DNA from: an uncultured Oscillospiraceae bacterium
GTDB lineage: Bacteria > Bacillota > Clostridia > Oscillospirales > Acutalibacteraceae
Assembly: GCA_948471095.1 (NCBI GenBank)
Contig: CAOKRG010000018.1
Coordinates: 1 to 44,111 of the forward strand
DNA length: 44,111 bases
Direction: 5' to 3'
Positions 1 to 9,285 of the stretch are shown here, one piece after another. A model generated the notes under the pieces. It ran no database searches, had not been told where the DNA came from, and saw only the letters and a program-made list of their open reading frames with translations. Position 1 is the stretch's first letter; every line of letters starts with the position of its first letter. The position numbers and the translations under genes are program-made.

Positions 1-28
1 TTTTTTATGCAAAATTGGGGGTCCTGGG

Positions 29-82
29 GGGCCCCCTGGGCGGGGTCTTCTGGGGGGGCGTTTTTTTGTTTTTTGGGTACCC
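29..82 (+). terminator. Possible rho-independent terminator of a gene left of the window
   Basis: A C-run at 31-36 can pair with the G-run at 54-59 across a long loop, followed by a T-rich tract (61-76). This would end a plus-strand gene lying before the window. The large loop and low-complexity G/C runs make the call weak. Nothing coding is visible in 1-394. Confidence 0.35.
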
Positions 83-102
83 CCCTACCCCCGCCGGAGG
101 CC

Positions 103-250
103 ATACATTACAAAACAGGCCGTGGGGCTCTGCCCCACACCCCGCAAGGTGCCAACTTCGCGGAGCGAATGTTGTAAGCTCCTGGACCGCGTATATTGCT
201 CACCGTTAATTTGAGTTTCGCCACATTTTTGCGAAGCAAAAATTAGCGCC
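103..250. repeat. THA repeat copy R1 (triloop-hairpin array)
   Basis: This intergenic repeat lies downstream of the glycogen operon. Hairpins in order: GTGGGGC/GCCCCAC around TCT (122-138); the purine-bulge hairpin (154-172, reverse orientation) with inner stem TTCGC/GCGAA around GGA and outer AAC/GTT; the end module CCTGGACCGCGTATATT (181-197), shared with copies R4, R6 and R9; and TTTTTGC/GCAAAAA around GAA (226-242). The order GTGGGGC hairpin, bulged hairpin, CCTGGA module is the same as in R9 at 37225-37300. No coding signal is visible. Confidence 0.75.
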
Positions 251-334
251 TCGCGCAAAGGGCGGAAACTGGCAACAGCGTACATTATAGCACAATTTCC
301 GCCAAAATGGAAGCAAAAGATTACAAAATAATTA

Positions 335-364
335 CAAAAAGGCGGCAGGTTGCCCCGCCGCCTT
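335..364 (-). terminator. Rho-independent terminator of the glgBCDA operon
   Basis: On the minus strand an 8-bp stem, AAGGCGGC with GCCGCCTT (357-364 and 339-346), closes a GC-rich loop and runs into a T tract (complement of 336-340). It lies 31 bp past the glgA stop codon. Confidence 0.85.
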
Positions 365-394
365 ACATTGGTATTCGATCCGACTAAAAACTTC

Positions 395-1822
395 TCAGTT
401 CTCCATGATCTGCTTGTACAGCTTGATGTACTCGCCGGCCGACCTGCCCCAGCTGTTGTCGCAGCCCATGGCCCGGTCCACCAGCACGCCCCAGCCCTCC
501 TTGTCGGAGTTGTAGGCGTAAATGGCCCGGTGCAGGCTGTGCAGCATGTCGCCGGTGTTATAGGTCATAAAGGTGAAGCCGTTGCCCACCCCGTCGCCGC
601 TGTCGGTAATGGAATCCTTCAGGCCGCCGGTCTCCCGGATGACCGGGATGGTGCCGTAGCGCAGGGCGATCATCTGGGACAGGCCGCAGGGCTCGGACTT
701 GCTGGGCATCAGGAAAATGTCGGCCCCGGCGTAAATCTTCCGGGAGAGCTCCGGCACAAAGCCCAGGCACAGCACGAACCGGCCGGGATACTTCTCCTGC
801 ATCCACTTGAAGTAGTTTTCATACTCCAGGTCGCCGCTGCCCAAGATCACGATCTGGGCGTTGGAGTACTCCATCACATTGTCCACGCCCTCTTTCACCA
901 GGTCCAGGCCCTTGTGGGAGACCAGCCGGGTCACCATGCCGATCAGCGGCACGTCCGGGTCCGCCTCCATGCACAGGCGCTCCTGGAGCTTTTTCTTGTT
1001 CACCGTCTTGTTGGCCTTGTCGGCCTGGCTGTAGTTGGCGTAAAGGTTGGGGTCGGCCGCCGGGTCGTAGCCCACGGTGTCGATGCCGTTGAGAATGCCC
1101 GAAAGCTTCCAGCTGCGCTCCCGGAGGATGGGGTCCAGCTTGTGGGAGAACCAGGGGTCCAAAATCTCCTGGGCATAGCTGGGGCTCACGGTGGAGACCC
1201 AGTTGGCGCACTCAATGGCCCCCTTCATCAGGTTCACGTCCCGGTTGAACTCCAAAAGCTGGCTCTCATAGGCGGGAATGCCGAACACGTCCTCCAGAAT
1301 ATCCTTGCCATACTGGCCCTGATACTGGATGTTGTGGATGGTGAACAGGGTCTTAATGCCCGCGTACCACTCGTTGTTGGCATAGAACAGCCGGTAATAG
1401 ACCGGCACCAGGGCGGTCTGCCAGTCGTTGGCGTGGATCACGTCCGGCTTGTAGTCGATGTAGGGCAGCATCTCCAAAATGGCCCGGGAGAAGAACGCGA
1501 AGCGCTCCGCGTCGTCAAAATGCCCGTAAAGGCCGCCGCGCTTGAAATAGTACTGGTTGTCGATGAGGTAATAGGTCACCTGGCCGATCTTGGCCTCAAA
1601 AATGCCGCAGTACTGCCGCCGCCAGGCCACGGGCACGGAGATGCTGGTGATGAACTTCATCTTGTCCCGCAGCTCCTGGGAGACATTGTCATACAGGGGC
1701 ACCACCACCCGGCACCCTACCATGCGGGCCCGCAGGGCCTGGGGCAGGGAACCGGCCACGTCCGCCAAGCCGCCGGTGGCGGAGAAAGGCAGGGCTTCGC
1801 TGGCACAGAATAAAATCTTCAT
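395..1822 (-). CDS. glgA: Glycogen synthase (ADP-glucose), GT5
   Basis: Adds glucose from ADP-glucose to the non-reducing end of growing alpha-1,4-glucan in the cytoplasm. It is 475 residues, normal for GT5. The N-terminal Rossmann domain opens with a sugar-nucleotide loop (residues 13-24) and the C-terminal domain carries the EPCGLSQM...TGGLKDS signature. An AAAGGA ribosome site precedes the ATG. It is the last gene of glgB-glgC-glgD-glgA, 55 bp after glgD, and a terminator follows. The canonical loop is KTGGL, whose lysine (Lys15 in E. coli) contacts ADP-glucose. Here the loop is ATGGL with Ala15, which may lower substrate affinity or alter nucleotide preference. All other signatures look intact, so I expect an active enzyme. 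Confidence 0.95.
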   Translation of the reverse strand: MKILFCASEALPFSATGGLADVAGSLPQALRARMVGCRVVVPLYDNVSQELRDKMKFITSISVPVAWRRQYCGIFEAKIGQVTYYLIDNQYYFKRGGLYGHFDDAERFAFFSRAILEMLPYIDYKPDVIHANDWQTALVPVYYRLFYANNEWYAGIKTLFTIHNIQYQGQYGKDILEDVFGIPAYESQLLEFNRDVNLMKGAIECANWVSTVSPSYAQEILDPWFSHKLDPILRERSWKLSGILNGIDTVGYDPAADPNLYANYSQADKANKTVNKKKLQERLCMEADPDVPLIGMVTRLVSHKGLDLVKEGVDNVMEYSNAQIVILGSGDLEYENYFKWMQEKYPGRFVLCLGFVPELSRKIYAGADIFLMPSKSEPCGLSQMIALRYGTIPVIRETGGLKDSITDSGDGVGNGFTFMTYNTGDMLHSLHRAIYAYNSDKEGWGVLVDRAMGCDNSWGRSAGEYIKLYKQIMEN

Positions 1823-1877
1823 TGGTCAAATTCCTTTCCGCTTTTCTCGGTGTAGTAACGGGCTTTGCGCGCCAGGC

Positions 1878-2993
1878 TTAGACCCGGCTGCCCTTGCCCA
1901 CGTAGACCGGGTAGCTCTGGTAACCGGCCATCTTGCGGCCCGCGTCGAAGATCACGTTCTTGTCCGCCACCACATAATCCAGGCGGCAGTCTTCGCCGAC
2001 CACGCAGTCCTGCATGATCACGCAGTTCTGGAGCTTGGCTCCCTTGTGGACCTTCACGCCCCGGAAGATGATGCAGTTCTCCACCTCGCCGTCAATGATG
2101 CAGCCGTCGGCCACAATGGAGTTGGTGACGGAGGAGCCCAAGCCGTACTTGGCGGGCATGTCATCCCGCACCTTGGTGTAGACCGGGCGCTCCGGCAGGA
2201 ACAGCTGGGCCCGCACCTTGGGGTCCATCAGGGCCATGTTGGCCTCGAAATAGCTGTGGAAGGAGGTGATGGTATAGGCCGCGCTGGTGCACTCGTAGGC
2301 AAAGACCTTCAGGTCCTTCAGGTTGCGCTGCAGCACGTCCCGGTCAAAGTCGTACAGGTTGCGGCTCATGCAGTCCTCTACCATGTCTATGAGCATCTGG
2401 CGGCGCAGGATGCACTTGCCAAAGCCATAGTTGCAGTTGGCGTCGCTGCCCCGCTTGATGAGCATATCCCGCACGAAGCCCTCCGGGTCCACGGTGTAGA
2501 CCACGTTACGGTCCGTGTCCGGGGAGGTGCCGTGGCGGTAGATCACGGTGATGTCCGCGTTCTTCTCGGTGTGGAAGCGGAACACGTCCCGGTAGTCGAT
2601 GTTGGAGACCGTGTCGCAGTTGGAGAGCAGCACGTACTCCTCCTTGGAATTCTTCAGGAAGCGGTGGATGGAGGAAAGGCTGGCCACCAGCCCGTCCGTC
2701 CGGTTGGTGTCCGCGCCGAAGGGGGGCAGCAGGTACAGGCCCTCCCGCTTGCGGGAGAGGTTCCAGGACTTGCCGGAGCCCAGGTGGTCCATCAGGGACT
2801 GGTAGTTCTGCTCGGTGATTACGCCCACCTTGTTGACCCCGGAATTCACCAGGTTGGAAAGGGCGAAGTCCACCAGGCGGTAGCGCCCGCCGAAGGGTAT
2901 GGAGGCCATCACCCGGTTTTCAGTCAGTTCTCTTACACGCTCCTCATGCACATAGGCAAAGAGGATGCCAATTACGTCGTTGCCGCGCATCAT
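1878..2993 (-). CDS. glgD: Glucose-1-phosphate adenylyltransferase, regulatory-type subunit GlgD
   Basis: Partner of GlgC in ADP-glucose synthesis. In Firmicutes GlgD has little or no activity alone and raises the activity of the GlgC/GlgD heteromer. The fold is kept: an N-terminal nucleotidyltransferase domain with PFGGRYRLVDF near residue 35 and a C-terminal left-handed beta-helix. The glycine-rich pyrophosphorylase loop of GlgC is missing, and the catalytic GDH motif reads NCD, as expected for a non-catalytic paralogue. I place the start at 2993 because GGGAG lies 9 nt upstream. An ATG at 3002 sits directly against that ribosome site. It lies 31 bp after glgC in the same operon. Confidence 0.92.
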   Translation of the reverse strand: MMRGNDVIGILFAYVHEERVRELTENRVMASIPFGGRYRLVDFALSNLVNSGVNKVGVITEQNYQSLMDHLGSGKSWNLSRKREGLYLLPPFGADTNRTDGLVASLSSIHRFLKNSKEEYVLLSNCDTVSNIDYRDVFRFHTEKNADITVIYRHGTSPDTDRNVVYTVDPEGFVRDMLIKRGSDANCNYGFGKCILRRQMLIDMVEDCMSRNLYDFDRDVLQRNLKDLKVFAYECTSAAYTITSFHSYFEANMALMDPKVRAQLFLPERPVYTKVRDDMPAKYGLGSSVTNSIVADGCIIDGEVENCIIFRGVKVHKGAKLQNCVIMQDCVVGEDCRLDYVVADKNVIFDAGRKMAGYQSYPVYVGKGSRV

Positions 2994-3033
2994 ATGGGCC
3001 ATCTCCCTTTCTTTTGTGAAAATTGTAAGGTTT

Positions 3034-4248
3034 TCATCTCTTTACGCCCTCCTCGGCGTCCAGCATCTCCTGGGGCGCCACGCAGGCGCCGGGGGCCACG
3101 TGGGCCCGGGGGCCCACCACGGCCACGCCCCACTTGTCCTTGTCTTCCATCTCCTCGGGCTTCATGCCCACCACGGCCCCCGCGCCGACCACCGCGTCCT
3201 CGGCCACGATGGCGTACTGGACCTTGGCGCCCTCTTCAATGCGGGCGCCGGGCATGATGATGGAGGACATGACCTCCGCCCCGGGGGCCACATAGACCCC
3301 GGCGAAGAGGATGGAGAACTCCAGGTCGCCGTACACATTGCAGCCCTCGGCAATCAGGGAGTTCTGCACCTGGGAGCCCTTGGCGATGTAATGGGGGGGC
3401 ATAACCGGGTTGCGGGAATAGATGCGCCAGTCCGGGTCGCCCAGGTCCAGGGGGACGTTGGGATCCAGCAGGTCCATGTTGGCCTCCCACAGGCTGTCGA
3501 TGGTGCCCACGTCCTTCCAGTAGCCCTCAAAGCGGTAGGCGAACATCTTCTCGCCGGCGTTCAGCATGGCGGGCAGGACGTTCTTGCCAAAGTCGTTGTC
3601 GCTGCCCGGGTCCTCCTCGTCGGCCAGCAGGAACTTGCGCAGCTTCTCCCAGGTGAAGACATAGATGCCCATGTTGGCCAGGTCGTTCTTGGGCTGCTTG
3701 GGCTTCTCGTCAAACTCGTAGATGGAGTCGTCCTCGTTGGTGTTGAGGATGCCGAAGCGGCTGGCCTCGGCCATGGGCACCTGCTGCACGGCGATGGTGA
3801 CGGCGGCGTCCTTCTCCTTATGGAAGGCGATCATCTTGGCATAGTCCATCTTATAGATGTGGTCGCCGGAAAGGACCACCACATAGTCCGGGTTGTAGCG
3901 CTCGATGAAGGGAATATTCTGGGTGATGGCATTGGCGGTGCCCTTGTACCAGTCGGAGCCCTTGCTCTTCTGGTAGGGGGGCAGCACATGGACGCCCGCG
4001 TCCATGCTGTCCAGGTCCCAGGGCTGGCCGGAGCCGATGTACTCGTTGAGCTCCAGGGGCTGGTACTGGGTGAGCACGCCTACGGTCTCGATGCCGGAAT
4101 TGACGCAGTTGGAAAGGGGAAAATCGATGATGCGGTACTTGCCGCCAAAGGGCACGGCGGGCTTTGCCAGGTTCTTCGTCAAGACTCCCAGCCGGCTGCC
4201 CTGGCCGCCCGCAAGCAGCATAGCTACGACCTCTTGTTTGGGTAACAT
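3034..4248 (-). CDS. glgC: Glucose-1-phosphate adenylyltransferase, catalytic subunit
   Basis: Makes ADP-glucose and pyrophosphate from ATP and glucose-1-phosphate, the committed step of glycogen synthesis. It is 404 residues. The pyrophosphorylase loop [13 protein letters not shown] (about 12-24) is followed by [22 protein letters not shown] with the metal-binding Asp, and EFDEKPKQP in the sugar-phosphate site. The C-terminal third is a hexapeptide-repeat beta-helix. AGGAGG precedes the ATG. It lies 94 bp downstream of glgB and 31 bp upstream of glgD. The intact catalytic motifs contrast with GlgD and support a GlgC-active, GlgD-modulating pair. Confidence 0.96.
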   Translation of the reverse strand: MLPKQEVVAMLLAGGQGSRLGVLTKNLAKPAVPFGGKYRIIDFPLSNCVNSGIETVGVLTQYQPLELNEYIGSGQPWDLDSMDAGVHVLPPYQKSKGSDWYKGTANAITQNIPFIERYNPDYVVVLSGDHIYKMDYAKMIAFHKEKDAAVTIAVQQVPMAEASRFGILNTNEDDSIYEFDEKPKQPKNDLANMGIYVFTWEKLRKFLLADEEDPGSDNDFGKNVLPAMLNAGEKMFAYRFEGYWKDVGTIDSLWEANMDLLDPNVPLDLGDPDWRIYSRNPVMPPHYIAKGSQVQNSLIAEGCNVYGDLEFSILFAGVYVAPGAEVMSSIIMPGARIEEGAKVQYAIVAEDAVVGAGAVVGMKPEEMEDKDKWGVAVVGPRAHVAPGACVAPQEMLDAEEGVKR

Positions 4249-4342
4249 GTTTCGTCCTCCTATTATTTCAATTTATATATCGCAACGCGTCCGCCAGGGC
4301 TGGCTGCTGAAAAAACCGGCGGACGCACGTACTGCGCCGGGC

Positions 4343-6373
4343 TCAGCCCGCGGCCCGAACCGAACCGGGCCGTTCGGCGGGAGCCTCCGCCGCCTTGGGC
4401 ACGGGCATGGCCTTTACCTTGGGCTTGGGCTTCTCGCTGCGCTTTACGCACTCCAGGAAGAACACGGAGCAGCCGGGCAGGGTCAGGGAGACGCTCTGCT
4501 CGCAGCCGTGCATGGGCTCGTCCAGGGTGCGGATGCTCTTGCCGTTGCTCACGCCGCCGCCGCCGAACTCCTTGGCGTCGGAGGTAAAGACCTCGGCCCA
4601 GGTTCCCCAGTAGGGCACGCCGATCTTGTAGTCCTCCCGCTCCACGGGCACAAAGTTGCACACGCACACCAGCTCTTTGCCGTCCTTGGCCTTGCGCCGG
4701 AAGGCGATGACGCTCTGGGTGTAGTCGTCGTTGCTGATCCACTCAAAGCCCTCCCAGGAGAAGTCGATCTCCCACAGCTCCGGGCGGCTCAGGTAGAAGC
4801 GGTTTACGGCCTTGAAGAAGCGCTGGGCGTTCTGGTGCTCCTCATACTGCAAAAGGCCCCATTCCAGCTCCTTTTCAAAGTTCCACTCGTTCTTCTGGGC
4901 AAATTCCGTGCCCATAAATTGCAGCTTCTTTCCCGGGTGGCCCATCATATAGGAGACGAAAGCCCGCATCTGGTCCGCCTTCATCTTGTCGTCGCCGGGC
5001 ATTTTGTTAATCAGCGAGCCCTTGCCATAGACCACCTCGTCGTGGGAGATGGGCAGAATGAAGTTCTCGGAGAAAGCGTAGAAAAAGGAGAAGGTCAAAG
5101 AGCTGTGGTTGCCGCTGCGGAACAGGGGATCCATGGACATATAGCGGAGCATGTCGTTCATCCAGCCCATGTTCCACTTGTAGTTGAAGCCCAGGCCTCC
5201 CATAAAGGTGGGCTTAGAAACCATAGGCCAGGCGGTGGACTCCTCGGCGATCATCATGGGGTCCTTGACCTCGGCGAAGACCGCCTCGTTTAGGGCCTGC
5301 AAAAAGGCCACCGCCTCCAGGTTCTCCTTGCCGCCGTCCTTGTTGGGGACCCACTCCCCGTCCCTGCGGTTGTAGTCCAGGTAGAGCATGGAGGCCACCG
5401 CGTCCACCCGCAGGCCGTCCACATGGTATTCCTTCAGCCAGAACACCGCGCTGGACACCAAGAAGCTGACCACCTCGGGGCTGCCGTAGTCGAATACCAA
5501 AGTGCCCCACTCCTTATGCTCGCCCTTGCGGGGGTCCGCGTATTCATAGCAGGGCGTGCCGTCAAACTTGGCCAGGCCCGCCGCGTCCCGGGGGAAATGG
5601 GCCGGGACCCAGTCCATAATGACCCCAATGCCCGCCTGATGGCAGCGGTCCACAAAGCTCATAAAGTCCTTGGGCTGGCCATAGCGGGAGGTGGGCGCAA
5701 AGTAGCCCATCACCTGGTAGCCCCAGGAGCCGTCGTAAGGGTACTCGGTCAGGGGCATAAACTCAATGTGGGTAAAACCCATCTCCTTCACGTAGGGAAT
5801 CAGCTCGTCGCCCAGCTTCTCGTAAGAGAACACGCTGCCGTCCGCGTATTTCCGCCAGGAGCCGGCGTGTACCTCGTATATGTTCACCGGCTGGGCATAG
5901 TGGGGCTGCTTCTCCTTCTTCTCCTGCCAGGCCTTGTCCTGCCAGGCGTAGTCTTCCAGCTCATACCAGCGGGAGGCTGTGCCGGGGCGGGTCTCGGTGT
6001 GGCGGGCGTAGGGGTCGGCCTTATAGCTGTCCTGCCCGTCGGCGGTCTTGATATAGAACTTGTACATCTCAAAGGGCTGGAACACAAAGTCCGTGTAGCC
6101 CTCCCAAACGCTGCCGTCCACCTTGCGCAGGGGGTACTTGGCGCTGTCCCAGTTGCAGAAATTGCCCACCAGGGACACCGCCCGGGCATGAGGGGCCCAC
6201 ACACGGGCCACCATGCAGGGCTTGCCGCCCCGAACCGCCTTGTGCACGCCCAGGTACTCGTACACCCGCCGGTTTTTGCCCCGGTGGAACAGGTCCAGGG
6301 GAATTTCGCCAGGGTTGGGGGCCTTGGCCCCGGCTTTCGCGGCAGACTCCATACCGGTCTTTTCCGTATTCAT
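4343..6373 (-). CDS. glgB: 1,4-alpha-glucan branching enzyme, GH13
   Basis: Cuts an alpha-1,4 chain and rejoins it as an alpha-1,6 branch. It is 676 residues. A CBM48-type domain (about 50-125) precedes the GH13 barrel. Catalytic residues read as nucleophile D324 (GLRVDAV), acid/base in the AEEST motif at E377/E378, and D445 (SHDEV). The last 30 residues are a Lys/Pro/Ala-rich tail outside the enzyme fold. AAGGAGA lies about 9 nt before the ATG. It is the first gene of the operon, with a good promoter about 85 bp upstream. No glycogen phosphorylase or debranching gene lies beside it, so breakdown genes must be elsewhere. Confidence 0.95.
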   Translation of the reverse strand: MNTEKTGMESAAKAGAKAPNPGEIPLDLFHRGKNRRVYEYLGVHKAVRGGKPCMVARVWAPHARAVSLVGNFCNWDSAKYPLRKVDGSVWEGYTDFVFQPFEMYKFYIKTADGQDSYKADPYARHTETRPGTASRWYELEDYAWQDKAWQEKKEKQPHYAQPVNIYEVHAGSWRKYADGSVFSYEKLGDELIPYVKEMGFTHIEFMPLTEYPYDGSWGYQVMGYFAPTSRYGQPKDFMSFVDRCHQAGIGVIMDWVPAHFPRDAAGLAKFDGTPCYEYADPRKGEHKEWGTLVFDYGSPEVVSFLVSSAVFWLKEYHVDGLRVDAVASMLYLDYNRRDGEWVPNKDGGKENLEAVAFLQALNEAVFAEVKDPMMIAEESTAWPMVSKPTFMGGLGFNYKWNMGWMNDMLRYMSMDPLFRSGNHSSLTFSFFYAFSENFILPISHDEVVYGKGSLINKMPGDDKMKADQMRAFVSYMMGHPGKKLQFMGTEFAQKNEWNFEKELEWGLLQYEEHQNAQRFFKAVNRFYLSRPELWEIDFSWEGFEWISNDDYTQSVIAFRRKAKDGKELVCVCNFVPVEREDYKIGVPYWGTWAEVFTSDAKEFGGGGVSNGKSIRTLDEPMHGCEQSVSLTLPGCSVFFLECVKRSEKPKPKVKAMPVPKAAEAPAERPGSVRAAG

Positions 6374-6454
6374 GGCTATCGATCTCCTTGTCCTGGTATT
6401 GTCGGCAGCGCCGCGCTTCCCGCACGGAGCCGCCTTTCAGAATTTACCACTACT

Positions 6455-6482
6455 ATCATACCATATCCCAAAAAAAATTCAA
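6455..6482 (-). promoter_or_regulatory. Sigma-A promoter of the glg operon
   Basis: On the minus strand, -35 TTGAAT (6482-6477), a 16-bp spacer and -10 TATGAT (6460-6455) preceded by TGG, an extended -10. It gives a leader of about 75 nt before glgB. The stretch 6483-6663 upstream shows no gene or clear element. Confidence 0.6.
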
Positions 6483-6663
6483 GTGTTTTTAGCTATTTAT
6501 TTTAAGATTTACACTCTAACTCCTTGATCTTTGTTTCTTCTCACAAAAATCGACTCCATTCTCTGTGTAATAAGTAAACGGACTTTGAGAAAGGGACGCC
6601 CTTTTTTGAACGGCGCTGCCCATGCCGCCGGCAACCGTGCCCGCGTCTTCGGGCCCGGAAACG

Positions 6664-6690
6664 CAAAAGGCGGGGGATGCTCCCCCGCCG
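6664..6690 (-). terminator. Rho-independent terminator after the nucleotidyltransferase gene
   Basis: A perfect 9-bp stem, GGCGGGGGA with TCCCCCGCC (6669-6677 and 6681-6689), closes a 3-nt loop. On the minus strand it is followed by TTTT. It lies 21 bp past the stop codon of the gene at 6711-7649. Confidence 0.85.
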
Positions 6691-6710
6691 GACCGCTTTT
6701 TCTCCTTTGT

Positions 6711-7649
6711 TCAGCCCTGTCCGCCCCACACCGGCGAGGGGTACTCCCCCCTCTCGGTCAGGTCCCGCAGGGCCCGGGCCACCGGCTCCCGGTCCACCCG
6801 GTAGGTGACGCCGTACCACTTGCAGCCGGTCTCCAGCACCCGAACCTGGGCCTTGCCCGCCTCCACCAGAGCGTTCACCGCAAAGGGCAGGTAAAACTCC
6901 CCCTTCAGCGGGTTCTTGGGCAGGTCCTCCCGGAAAAACCGGGCGTACTCCCGCTCCAGCTCCGCCGTAAAGCCCGGCGTAAAGCCCCAAAGCTGCATGG
7001 AAACCGGCGTTTCCGGCTCCAAAATGGTCCAGCTGGCGCCCTCGTCCTCGGTGTAGCCGATGCGCCCGTCCTCCAGCTTAGAAATCTTGGTGCGCTCCAC
7101 CACCCGGGCCAGCAGCCCGTCCTCCACCTGGCATACGCCCCGGGACACCGCGCCGTTTTCGGAGACCGTGTTCTGCACCTGGTAGCCCACCATGCACAGG
7201 TCCAGCTTTTCCCCATCTCGGGCGCTTTTCAAAAACTGGTACACCTGCTGGAAGGCCTCCCGGCCGTAAAAGTCGTCCGCGTTGATGACCGCGTAAGGCG
7301 CGCCGCCCACGGCCCTCGCGCCCGTCAAGGCCGCGTGGCCGGTGCCCCAGGGCTTCTCCCGGCCCGCTGGGATACCCTCCCCCGCCGGGACGTCCTCCAT
7401 CTCCTGAAAGACGCAGTCCGCCTGTAGGTAGCCCTCCATGGGGGCCAGAATTTCCCGGCGGAAGTCCTCCTCCATGCCGCGCTTGATCACGCATACCACC
7501 CGGCGGAACCCGGCCCGCCAAGCGTCGTACATGGAAAAGTCGATGATCCGCTCGCCGCAGGGTCCCACCGGGTCCACCTGCTTCAAGCCGCCCCCGCCGT
7601 ACCTGCTGCCCATTCCTGCCGCCATGATCACCAATACCGGTTCGCTCAT
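6711..7649 (-). CDS. Sugar-phosphate nucleotidyltransferase-like protein
   Basis: A 312-residue cytoplasmic protein with an NTP-transferase fold. The N-terminal nucleotide loop is LVIMAAGMGSRYGG (residues 6-19) followed by LKQVDPVGP, and a metal-site motif NADDFYG lies near residue 130. This family is related to UTP- or CTP-dependent sugar-phosphate activating enzymes. The sequence does not tell me the nucleotide or sugar. The start has AGGAGG 6 nt upstream. It follows an LCP ligase gene by 37 bp, so a role in activating a sugar for a wall-linked polymer is a reasonable inference. A strong terminator follows, making it the last gene of its transcript. Confidence 0.8.
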   Translation of the reverse strand: MSEPVLVIMAAGMGSRYGGGGLKQVDPVGPCGERIIDFSMYDAWRAGFRRVVCVIKRGMEEDFRREILAPMEGYLQADCVFQEMEDVPAGEGIPAGREKPWGTGHAALTGARAVGGAPYAVINADDFYGREAFQQVYQFLKSARDGEKLDLCMVGYQVQNTVSENGAVSRGVCQVEDGLLARVVERTKISKLEDGRIGYTEDEGASWTILEPETPVSMQLWGFTPGFTAELEREYARFFREDLPKNPLKGEFYLPFAVNALVEAGKAQVRVLETGCKWYGVTYRVDREPVARALRDLTERGEYPSPVWGGQG

Positions 7650-7686
7650 ACTTGCCTGCCTCCTGTTCTATGCCCAACGGGCATGA

Positions 7687-8928
7687 TTAGCCGAAAATGA
7701 ACCCGTGCAGATTTTGGACCATCAAGTCCTGGTCGAAGCGCAGGACCCAGCTGTCCTCTTCGTTGGTATCCCCATAGGCCCCTTCCGCCTCGCCGGGGAA
7801 GGTGGCGGACTCCACCTGGAAGCCGCCCAGGGCAAAGGGGGCCAGCCCGGCCAGGCCGGATAAATCCAGGGAGGTCTCGCTGTGGGAGAGCAGCCCCCGG
7901 GCCATGGAGGGAAGCCGCAGGAAATTGCCGGGCCGTACCTGGTCCAGAAGCCCGGCCAGCACCTGGTGCTGGCGGCTGGTGCGCTCCCCGTCCCCGCCCA
8001 GCTCCCGGATGCGGGCAAAGGCCACCGCCTGCCGGCCGTTGAGCTTCACCTTTCCGCCCACATATTCGCCGTCCACCATATTATGGGTGCCGTCCGTGGC
8101 GGTAAAGTAGTCGTCGTGCCGGATGCCGGAATCGCCGCCCTCTTCCTCCACCTCCCGGGAGAGGTTCCACAGGTTCCGGTTCACCTCCAGCATCTCCTCG
8201 CCGGAAAGCTCCAGCTCCACCCCGCCGAAAGCGTCCACGATCTCCGCCATCTCATAAAAATTGACGGTGACATAGTCTTCGATGTCTAAGTCAAAATTCT
8301 CGTTGATGGTCCGCACTGCCAAGGAGGGGCCTCCATAGGCATAGGCGTGGGTCAGCTTGTCATAGCCGTAGCCCTCGATGTACACCTCCGAGTCCCGCAT
8401 CAGCGAGGCCAGCTTCAGTTTGTGGCTCCGGCTGTCCGCGGTCAGCACCATCATCACGTCGGACCGGCCCTCGTTCTCCCTCTCCCGGGCGTCCACTCCA
8501 AAAAGGGCGATGTTCTTCACCCCGGCCGTCCGCACGGAAAGGTCGGCGCTCAGGCCCCCTTCCAGAGGCTTGACCCGCAGCGCGGAGAGCACGTACACGC
8601 CCGCCCCCACCAGGGCCACCAGCATCAGCGTAAGGACCCAGCCGATGACGCGGCCAGCGCTCCCCCGCCGCCGGGGCGGTTTGGGGGGGCGCTCTGCCCG
8701 CCGCTGGCCGGCCCGCCGCTCCCGCTCCGAAGAATAGCTGGAAATGTCCTGGAACTCCTGCCGGGCTCCTGGCTGGCCATAGGGCTCTTCATAGTAATAA
8801 TTGTCCCGCAGGGGCTCCTTTCGGGCCCGGGCAGGACGGCCTGCGCCCCGCCGCTCCCCCGCCGGGGGCCCGCTGCGGCTCCCGGCGGAATGCCGGCCCG
8901 CCTGGGGCTTTCTATCGTTGTTTCTCAT
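7687..8928 (-). CDS. LytR-CpsA-Psr (LCP) family protein 1
   Basis: LCP enzymes transfer undecaprenyl-linked polymers such as teichoic acids or capsule to peptidoglycan outside the membrane. This 413-residue copy has a long basic, low-complexity cytoplasmic N-terminus (1-90), one membrane helix (about 92-116) and an extracellular LCP domain. The domain shows the usual Arg/Asp sites: RSDVMMVLTAD, LASLMRDSEV, and the late FARIRELG with a following Arg-rich stretch. Its N-terminus carries DISSYSSERE, closely matching DVSSYSSSKE in LCP protein 2, so the two share more than the catalytic domain. No convincing promoter precedes it. It may be read through repeat R2 from the upstream LCP gene. Confidence 0.9.
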   Translation of the reverse strand: MRNNDRKPQAGRHSAGSRSGPPAGERRGAGRPARARKEPLRDNYYYEEPYGQPGARQEFQDISSYSSERERRAGQRRAERPPKPPRRRGSAGRVIGWVLTLMLVALVGAGVYVLSALRVKPLEGGLSADLSVRTAGVKNIALFGVDARERENEGRSDVMMVLTADSRSHKLKLASLMRDSEVYIEGYGYDKLTHAYAYGGPSLAVRTINENFDLDIEDYVTVNFYEMAEIVDAFGGVELELSGEEMLEVNRNLWNLSREVEEEGGDSGIRHDDYFTATDGTHNMVDGEYVGGKVKLNGRQAVAFARIRELGGDGERTSRQHQVLAGLLDQVRPGNFLRLPSMARGLLSHSETSLDLSGLAGLAPFALGGFQVESATFPGEAEGAYGDTNEEDSWVLRFDQDLMVQNLHGFIFG

Positions 8929-8990
8929 TGGCGTTTCCTTAAGTTATTTGCCCTTCTTCCCTTTTTTTGAAGCAAGTCCATTCATGCCGG

Positions 8991-9273
8991 GGCGTGTCCA
9001 AAAGGGCGCAGTTTTTGAAGAGTAATACGGAGTGGAGTCTCGCCTGCCGGCTCGGTCGAGTTGACAAAGTCAACTCGTGGTCAGAGCGCTTCCAGTACGT
9101 TGGCTGCGCCAAGTACCCGGGAAGCTTCCCCCTCCATGCGCAAGGTACGCGCATTACGGCAAGACCGTGGGGCTCCGCCCCACACCCCGCAGCCTTTGAA
9201 AAGGTTGACGAAACTTTTTCTGTTGCGCTCAGGGAGCCTTCTTCTTGTCAAAACGCGCGTTTTGGCTACTCCC
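8991..9273. repeat. THA repeat copy R2, MITE-like
   Basis: A 283-bp repeat fills the space between two LCP genes and ends 12 bp from the stop codon of the upstream one. It begins with the GTGTCCAAAA...GCAGTTTTTG end module. Hairpins: CGAGTTGAC/GTCAACTCG around AAA (9057-9077); the purine-bulge hairpin GTAC-G-TTGGC/GCCAA-GTAC around TGC (9095-9116); ATGCGC/GCGCAT (9136-9154); GTGGGGC/GCCCCAC around TCC (9167-9183). It closes with the TTGAAA-loop hairpin and the GCGCTCAGG module. The two ends form an imperfect terminal inverted repeat (CCAAAA...CGC...TTTTG). Confidence 0.8.
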
Positions 9274-9285
9274 TCATGCCGTCCC

